Source: Oscillospiraceae bacterium
GTDB lineage: Bacteria; Bacillota; Clostridia; Oscillospirales; Oscillospiraceae
NCBI GenBank assembly: GCA_009780235.1
Contig: WRAK01000005.1
Location: 1-64,000, forward strand
DNA: 64,000 bases
Direction of reading: 5' to 3'
Made by a program: the position numbers and the translations under genes. Positions 58,825-64,000 of the stretch are shown in pieces. Below the pieces are notes generated by a model. It worked only from the letters and a program-made list of their open reading frames with translations. It did no database searches and was not told where the DNA came from. The stretch's first letter is position 1; every line of letters begins with the position of its first letter.

Positions 58825-59699
58825 AAAAACGGAAACTGCCAGTCCTTATTATCCGAACCGTATTCATAGGTTTTCTGGCCTTAGTGTTCCTCCTGCCCAC
58901 CGTGTTGACAATCAGCAATTCCTTTATGAGTCAAGCGGAGATTTCGGCGAACTACGGCGTGGTATTCGGTACGGCGGCCGAGGGGGCGTATATGGCCGAG
59001 CGGGTGAATCTGAAACTGATTCCCGACCTCGTGACCTTCCAGCAGTACGGCACGGTGCTGGTGCAGACGCCGGAGTATCTGGAGCTTTTCTGGCGTTCGG
59101 TTATACTGGTCGTGCCTATCGTGCTGGTGCAAATCTTTGTGGCATCGCTCGCGGCGTACAGCTTCACCCGTTGGCGGCCGAAGCGGAAAGAAATCATCTT
59201 CTTCACCTATATCATTATCATGCTCATGCCCTTTCAGGTGACGTTGGTGCCGAACTATCTGATGGCGCAGACTCTGAATCTTATAGACCGCTATTGGGCG
59301 ATTTTGCTGCCGGGCTTCGTGGCACCGTTTAGTGTGTTCCTGCTGACGAAGTTCATGCGGCGGATTCCAATCTCCTACATCGAGGCCGCCAAGTTGGACG
59401 GGGCGGGGGAGTGGCAGATTTTTACCCGCATCGCCATCCCGCTCTGTAAAGGGGCCTTGTACGCGGTGGCGATTCTGGTGTTTATCGATTACTGGAACAT
59501 GGTAGAACAGCCGCTCATTATGCTCTCTGACCGGAGTATGTACCCGCTGAGTGTGTTCCTCTCTCAAATTAACCAAGCGGAAATCGGTGTGGCCTTTGCG
59601 GTTGCGACCTTTTATATGGTACCGAGTTTGTTTTTGTTTTTGCACGGCGAGGAGCATTTGATTCAGGGGATTACGTATTCGGGCGGGATTAAGGGGTAG
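58821..59699 (+). CDS. Sugar-type ABC transporter permease (MalG/UgpE family)
   Basis: 292 residues from GTG with GGAGG upstream. Six membrane helices and the EAA loop EAAKLDGAGEWQIFTRIAIP. NSFMSQAEISANYGVVF and FLLTKFMRRIPISYIEAAKL fit the family, although the first external loop is enlarged. It forms the inner-membrane channel with the preceding permease; the ATPase (MsmK-like) is not in the window. Confidence 0.94.
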   Translation: MKKRKLPVLIIRTVFIGFLALVFLLPTVLTISNSFMSQAEISANYGVVFGTAAEGAYMAERVNLKLIPDLVTFQQYGTVLVQTPEYLELFWRSVILVVPIVLVQIFVASLAAYSFTRWRPKRKEIIFFTYIIIMLMPFQVTLVPNYLMAQTLNLIDRYWAILLPGFVAPFSVFLLTKFMRRIPISYIEAAKLDGAGEWQIFTRIAIPLCKGALYAVAILVFIDYWNMVEQPLIMLSDRSMYPLSVFLSQINQAEIGVAFAVATFYMVPSLFLFLHGEEHLIQGITYSGGIKG

Positions 59700-59700
59700 G

Positions 59701-59775
59701 TGTAGGGGGCGGCGTCCTCGACGCCCCGCATCACGGATATGCAATACCACGGGGCGTCGGGGACGCCGCCCCCTG
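59701..59775. repeat. TGTAGGG-family palindrome (GACGCCCC type)
   Basis: TGTAGGGGGCGGCGTCCTCG at the left end and GGGGCGTCGGGGACGCCGCC then CCCTGC at the right, around a GCATCACGGATATGCAATACC centre. Sister of 11557-11637 and of about 33770-33845. Confidence 0.9.
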
Positions 59776-59825
59776 CGAAAACGATTTATAAAGAGACAGC
59801 CAATCGGCATTAGGAGGCGTTTGTT

Positions 59826-61454
59826 ATGAAAAAGCTAAATCGCGGGTGGGTGAAGAATGCGGTCATTATCTTTTTGCTTGTGGCCTTGGCACTCACCTTT
59901 TTCTCGAATCACATCTTGAATTTCACCTTGGAGGAAGTCGAGGTGGAACGGCCGACTTCGGGGACGATTACAAACGCCCTGCGCGGGACGGGCACCGTGG
60001 AATCGTTGGGGAGCTACAGCATAGAGGTGGACTCCGTGCGTCAGATTCTCGCCGTCTATGTGCGGGAGGGGGACGAGGTGACGCAGGGGATGCCGCTCTT
60101 TTTGCTCGAAGAGGGGGAGAACTCGCTCCTTGATGAACTCAATGCCCTGCGGCTTCGCTACCAGAGCATGTTGCTGGAGCTCTCGGGGCCGGACTATGCG
60201 GCGCAAAACGAGAGCATCCGTCAGGCGCGAGAGGATTTGCAGCGTGCTCAGGCGGAGCGGGCGGCACTCGGCAACGCGGAGATGACAGAGACGGCGGCCC
60301 AGCGGCTCGTGGACGAGGCCACCGCGACTTTGACCTCCCGGCAAAATCGGCTTGACCAATTGGAGTTGGAACTGACCTACATTGACGGCTTTGACAGCCG
60401 TTCGAGCTATATCGGCACGCAGGTTGTCGCTTACGAACAGGCTTTGGCGAATTTCGTGCAGAACGTGGGCATGACTTATGATGACTGGGTGGCGGCGAAC
60501 CCCGGGGCGTCCAACCAGTGGAGTTTGGCGGTAGAGGCGGCCGAGACGGCCATGCGAAACGCTGCCGCTACGCAGCGGGTGGTGGTCGTACAGGCGATTA
60601 GCACACAGGCGGGTCTCGTGACCACGGCGCAGAACGCTTTGACCACGGCGCAGAACACCTTGGCCCGTATTGGGCGGATTGCTGCCGCCGATGATGCGGT
60701 GCGGAACGCACAGCGCGCGCTCAACGCGGCACTCATTGCGTTGTCATCTCAGCAGACGCAGGATAATATTGCCCACTCCCAACGGATGTTGGAGCTGAAT
60801 GCTCTGGCCGATGAAATTACCGATTTAGAAGACCGCATCCGCCGTCAAGAAGGCGGCTTGGAGGGCGGCGACACCACGATTACGGCGCGGTATGACGGCG
60901 TCATCGTCGGCCTCACCGCCGTGGCGGGGCAGAGTGCATCACCGGGGATTCCGCTTGCGCGCATTGAAGTGGCGCAGATGGGTTATGTGGCGGAGTTTTC
61001 CGCCGATGCCCGTCAGGTGCAGGAGGTGCGGCCCGGTATAGCGGCAGAGGTGAACTCGCTCAATTGGTTTGCCAACCTCGTCGGACGTGTGACGAGTGTG
61101 CGCCCCGATCCGGATAACCCCGCCGGCCAGCGGATTATCGCCGTGGAGATTGAGGGCGAGATATTCGCGGGTGAGCAGGTGCAAATCAGTATCCCGCTCT
61201 CCTCGGCACGGTATGAGACCATCGTGCCGCGCAGCGCAGTACAGCAGGACGCGCAGGGATATCATGTCTTTTTGCTCGAATCGAGAAGCTCGCCCTTAGG
61301 GACACGCTTCACGGCACGGCGGGTGGATGTGACCGTAGAGGCCCAAGACGACACACGCGCCGCCATTCGGGGCGATTTGACCAACTGGTCAGATATCATC
61401 ATACGGTCAAGCGGCCCGTTGGCGGACCGAGATTCGGTGCGGCTTGCGAATTAA
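59826..61454 (+). CDS. Membrane fusion (HlyD/MacA-like) protein
   Basis: 542 residues. N-terminal membrane helix (about 10-32), a first half-lipoyl segment (GTGTVESLGSYSIEVDSVRQ, VREGDEVTQGMPLFLLEE), a coiled-coil region of about 250 residues (repeated QAREDLQRAQAERAAL-type and TTAQNALTTAQNTLARI-type heptads), the second half-lipoyl ITARYDGVIVGLTAVAGQSA, and a beta-barrel domain ending VPRSAVQQDAQGYHVF. In Gram-positives such adaptors accompany MacB-like exporters, as here with the next gene. It belongs to the same rightward run as the sugar-type permeases. Confidence 0.88.
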   Translation: MKKLNRGWVKNAVIIFLLVALALTFFSNHILNFTLEEVEVERPTSGTITNALRGTGTVESLGSYSIEVDSVRQILAVYVREGDEVTQGMPLFLLEEGENSLLDELNALRLRYQSMLLELSGPDYAAQNESIRQAREDLQRAQAERAALGNAEMTETAAQRLVDEATATLTSRQNRLDQLELELTYIDGFDSRSSYIGTQVVAYEQALANFVQNVGMTYDDWVAANPGASNQWSLAVEAAETAMRNAAATQRVVVVQAISTQAGLVTTAQNALTTAQNTLARIGRIAAADDAVRNAQRALNAALIALSSQQTQDNIAHSQRMLELNALADEITDLEDRIRRQEGGLEGGDTTITARYDGVIVGLTAVAGQSASPGIPLARIEVAQMGYVAEFSADARQVQEVRPGIAAEVNSLNWFANLVGRVTSVRPDPDNPAGQRIIAVEIEGEIFAGEQVQISIPLSSARYETIVPRSAVQQDAQGYHVFLLESRSSPLGTRFTARRVDVTVEAQDDTRAAIRGDLTNWSDIIIRSSGPLADRDSVRLAN

Positions 61455-61470
61455 TGTAGAATGAAGGGGC

Positions 61471-61548
61471 TGTAGGGGCGACCGACCCGGTCGCCCGTGT
61501 CTTCTTGCAGGATTGATACGGCGGGCGACCGGGTCGGTCGCCCCTACA
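61471..61548. repeat. TGTAGGG-family palindrome (GACCGACCCGGTCGCCC type)
   Basis: TGTAGGGGCGACCGACCCGG then TCGCCCGT, a roughly 20-base centre, and GCGGGCGACCGGGTCGGTCG then CCCCTACA. Near-perfect arms of about 29 bp. Confidence 0.92.
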
Positions 61549-61573
61549 AATGCGTTTGAGGAATGTACACCAT

Positions 61574-62716
61574 ATGAGGACTGATAAAACAAAACCGATA
61601 CTGCGCCGGGGGAGGATGATAATTTGCATCCTGCTCCTGCTTTTGGTCGGGGGTTTGGGTTTGTTTTTTCGACATACGACTACGATGCTCCCCGGGCAAC
61701 AGGCGGCGGGGCGTTGGGGCGGTGACGCGGGGCGGTTTGCGCAGGTCACGGTCTTTTTGCCGGAATACGGCGGGCTGACGCAGGGAACGGTAAACGGACT
61801 GCTGTCCGGCATCTGGGGTGAGCTTGTGACAGAGGGCTTGGAGCCTGCTACGCCTGCGGGTTCGCCTGTGTTTGCGTATAGTGCGGAGGGCGTTTTGCAG
61901 GTCTCATCCCGTGACCGCGGGCCTGTGACTGTGTATGCCACCGGGGTGGGAGGGAACTTTTTTCTCTTTCATCCCGTCCAATTAGTAAGCGGGTCAATGC
62001 TGCCTGTGGAGAGCATCAACCGAGACCTTGTGCTGATTGATGAAACCGTGGCCTGGTGGCTCTTCGGCGCGACCGATGTGGCGGGGATGGAGCTTATCAT
62101 CGGCGGCAGGACGCATCTCATCTCCGGCGTCTATCGGCAGAATGGTGACTTTGCCAGCCGAGCGGCATCGGGTGATACCCCGCACATGTTCCTCTACTAC
62201 GATGCCATGGAGGGGATGCCGCCGATTACGGCGATTGAGGCGGTGCTGCCGAATCCCATCTCCGGGATTGCGGAAGAAATGTTTGAGAACGCCTTGGACG
62301 GTGCCGATATGGAGGAGGGCGATTTCGTGCTCGTGAACAACACCGACCGCTATCGGGTTTTCTCTCTGCTGAGTGTGGCGCGGGATTTCGGGCAGCGTTC
62401 TATGTATCGGACGGGGCTGCGGTTGCCGTATTGGGAGAACGCGGCCCGCATGGCGGAGGACTTTGCGGCTTTGACCTTGGTGCTGATGTTGCTGCTTTTG
62501 GTCTATCCCGTTATCACGGCGGTGACGGTGCTTGTGCGGCTCTGGCGGCGGCGTAAGTGGCGGTTCTTCCGCGGGGTTTACAGGCGAGCCGATGCAAGAC
62601 GGGAACGGAAGCGGGAGGCCATCTGGCAGGAAACGCATCCGCAGTCCGGAGAAGATGTATCATTTGACGTGGACGATATTATCCGGCAAGTCCGGGAAAG
62701 TGAGGAAGAGATATGA
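61574..62716 (+). CDS. MacB-like periplasmic core domain protein with two membrane helices
   Basis: 380 residues from the ATG after GAGGAA. Membrane helix 1 (about 15-33), an external domain (about 40-285) with the MacB_PCD pattern (VSGSMLPVESINRDLVLIDE, TVAWWLFGATDVAGMELIIG, GRTHLISGVYRQ), helix 2 (about 300-322) and a basic cytoplasmic tail with a final acidic helix. Full MacB permeases have four helices with an FtsX unit; this one seems to have only two. The stop overlaps the next lipoprotein start (ATGA). It may cooperate with the membrane fusion protein. Confidence 0.75.
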   Translation: MRTDKTKPILRRGRMIICILLLLLVGGLGLFFRHTTTMLPGQQAAGRWGGDAGRFAQVTVFLPEYGGLTQGTVNGLLSGIWGELVTEGLEPATPAGSPVFAYSAEGVLQVSSRDRGPVTVYATGVGGNFFLFHPVQLVSGSMLPVESINRDLVLIDETVAWWLFGATDVAGMELIIGGRTHLISGVYRQNGDFASRAASGDTPHMFLYYDAMEGMPPITAIEAVLPNPISGIAEEMFENALDGADMEEGDFVLVNNTDRYRVFSLLSVARDFGQRSMYRTGLRLPYWENAARMAEDFAALTLVLMLLLLVYPVITAVTVLVRLWRRRKWRFFRGVYRRADARRERKREAIWQETHPQSGEDVSFDVDDIIRQVRESEEEI

Positions 62717-64000
62717 GACAGAACATGAAACGTGGTATGGCATTCTTATTGGCTCTGTGCCTGATGCTGTCGCTGGCCGCATGCGGCGGCGGGGGCGGAC
62801 GGCAGACGCTTGACCCGGCGGACGGCATCGGCGGGGCATCTTTAAGCTCATTGCGGGACGAGGGCTATGTTTTTGTGCGGGAGTTTATTGACCTTTCTAT
62901 CCCGGGCCGCTGGCCGAGGCTGCTTGGCATTTCCGGGGAGACCTTGTTTATCAACTACAGCACAGAGACCGCGCAGGGTGGGATGGCTCCGACCGTTGCT
63001 ACCGTGCAAACTGACGGGTCGGGGTTCACCAGATTCTGGATCGGAAGAGGAGAGGCGAACGAAGAAGACGGACGTTTTGAGCAGATATCTCAAGGCATTA
63101 CTGCCGCAGCCGTTCGGCCGGACGGCGGGCTTTTGGCGATTATTGAGGAGACCAGTCACATTAGTGAGGGGGACGATTGGGAATTTGAGCAAAAATTCGA
63201 CCTCATAGCTTTCGGTTCCGACGGGATTATTGAACGAGAGGAAGATCTCTCGCAGATTCTGCCCATTGTAGAGGGGATGGGGCTTGGGGTCAATCGGATA
63301 CAGGCCCTGGCGGACGGCCGCGTGCTGCTCTCCACTTGGGAGACGCTGTATGTCCTTTCATCCAACTGGACTTTAGAGGCGGAGTTCACCGAGGGTTGGC
63401 AGGATGTGCAGAGCATGTTGGCCCTGCCGGACGGTAGCGTACTGGTGTCCACTTGGGATGTAGAGGAGGAGCAGAAATCCGCTTGGTATTTTGACCTCTC
63501 TACGGGTGAACTCCAAGACGGGGGCGAGCCTGTACTGGCGGCGGATTTCCAAACGGCTGTGACCGGCACGGAATATGAACTGTATGTCGGGAACAATACG
63601 GGTCTGTTTGGTTTTGACCTCAGTACGAGACACGCCACGCGGCTTTTGGAGTGGGCGGATTTAGATTTGCAAATTCCGCCGGTTTTCGCCGTTTCGGATG
63701 CAGGAGATATCTTCTATTTTGAAGAAAATTTCGGCGACGAGAGCGCACAGCAGCAGACGACCTTGGTGCGGCTCGTCAAGCAGGACGCTTCCAATATAGT
63801 AGAGCGAATTGAACTTATTTACGGCGGGATATTTATCGATTGGGATATCCGGCAGGAGATTGCGGAGTTCAATCGGCGGAGTGCGACGCACCGCATTCGC
63901 GTCGTCGAGTACGGCGATTGGATGGCGATGGACCAGACTGAGGCGATTCGCCGTCTGAACACGGATATCATCACGGGAAATGCGCCTGATATCTTAGATT
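62713..64000 (+). CDS. Solute-binding lipoprotein with N-terminal sensor-like domain (cut by window end)
   Basis: At least 429 residues; the frame is open at the window end. Signal peptide MRQNMKRGMAFLLALCLMLS with lipobox LAAC and a glycine-rich spacer. Residues about 40-365 are the beta-rich region also seen in the proteins at 55528, 56759 and 28755 (VQALADGRVLLSTWETLYVL-type blocks, TGLFGFDLSTRHATRLLEW). The last part, IRQEIAEFNRRSATHRIRVV then LNTDIITGNAPDIL, begins an extracellular solute-binding family 1 domain. Most likely the binding protein of the upstream permease pair. Start overlaps the MacB-like gene stop. Confidence 0.85.
   Translation, partial: MRQNMKRGMAFLLALCLMLSLAACGGGGGRQTLDPADGIGGASLSSLRDEGYVFVREFIDLSIPGRWPRLLGISGETLFINYSTETAQGGMAPTVATVQTDGSGFTRFWIGRGEANEEDGRFEQISQGITAAAVRPDGGLLAIIEETSHISEGDDWEFEQKFDLIAFGSDGIIEREEDLSQILPIVEGMGLGVNRIQALADGRVLLSTWETLYVLSSNWTLEAEFTEGWQDVQSMLALPDGSVLVSTWDVEEEQKSAWYFDLSTGELQDGGEPVLAADFQTAVTGTEYELYVGNNTGLFGFDLSTRHATRLLEWADLDLQIPPVFAVSDAGDIFYFEENFGDESAQQQTTLVRLVKQDASNIVERIELIYGGIFIDWDIRQEIAEFNRRSATHRIRVVEYGDWMAMDQTEAIRRLNTDIITGNAPDILD

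Overview
The window is a GC-rich stretch of a Gram-positive chromosome. It most resembles class Clostridia (Bacillota), probably the Oscillospiraceae/Ruminococcaceae side. Reasons: gene order rpoB-rpoC-rpsL-rpsG-fusA-tuf; strong AGGAGG ribosome-binding sites and TTGACA/TATAAT promoters; an RpsL with a roughly 13-residue insertion that I recall from this group; a THF riboswitch before a folate ECF transporter gene; a selenium-dependent molybdenum hydroxylase cluster; and many small Clostridia-type proteins. Three segments are clearly more AT-rich than the rest and look acquired: about 9.1-10.1, 23.8-27.7 and 43.5-45.3 kb.

Layout. 0-9 kb: transcription and translation core (rpoB end, rpoC, rpsL, rpsG, fusA, tuf), interrupted at 3.7-4.05 kb by a 30-residue toxin-like membrane peptide with a convergent, perfectly consensus antisense promoter, and then a 160-bp MITE-like element. 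9-15 kb: ImmA-type protease plus a two-helix membrane protein, then a minus-strand response regulator-histidine kinase-HtrA operon and a secreted protein. 15-23.5 kb: housekeeping genes (prs, pth, murC, birA, a TVP38-type membrane protein, a second EF-G, a YrzE-like protein). 23.8-27.7 kb: a transposase remnant, an HNH nuclease overlapping a methylase-specificity fusion gene (a compact restriction-modification locus), ending at tRNA-Leu. 28-31.5 kb: a PEP-hydrolase-like TIM barrel, a large solute-binding lipoprotein, and a divergent small gene/XRE regulator pair around a perfect operator.

31.5-39 kb holds the selenium/molybdenum hydroxylase system: YqeB, YqeC and a MocA-like nucleotidyltransferase with overlapping start/stop codons, then the fused Fe-S/molybdopterin hydroxylase. 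Further on come a DUF3343 protein and a YedF that lacks its TusA domain, with the THF-riboswitch-controlled folT between. 39-43.5 kb: a polysaccharide deacetylase, a drug-type ABC exporter pair, and an SPFH protein with a small ribbon-helix-helix protein under a palindromic operator. 43.6-45.6 kb: small accessory genes and tRNA-Pro. 45.7-50.6 kb: trmB-xth, dusB plus a helicase-nuclease, and small regulators. 51-55.4 kb: an ECF sigma/anti-sigma pair and a P-type calcium ATPase. 55.5-64 kb: an export/import locus with two tandem membrane-anchored sensor-like proteins, two sugar-type ABC permeases, a membrane-fusion protein, a MacB-core protein and a solute-binding lipoprotein cut by the window end.

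A striking background feature is dense, modular palindromic repeats (ends TGTAGGG...CCCTACA, plus two other families). They fill many intergenic gaps, act as terminators, supply stop codons, and in yqeC and the calcium ATPase lie in frame inside coding sequence. The best candidates for something undescribed are the protein-coding palindromic repeats, the toxin/antisense locus, the methylase-HNH locus, the covarying element after fusA and prs, and the sensor-domain family shared by the 55.5-64 kb locus and the lipoprotein at 28.8-30.8 kb. All functional names rest on motif reading without database searches.
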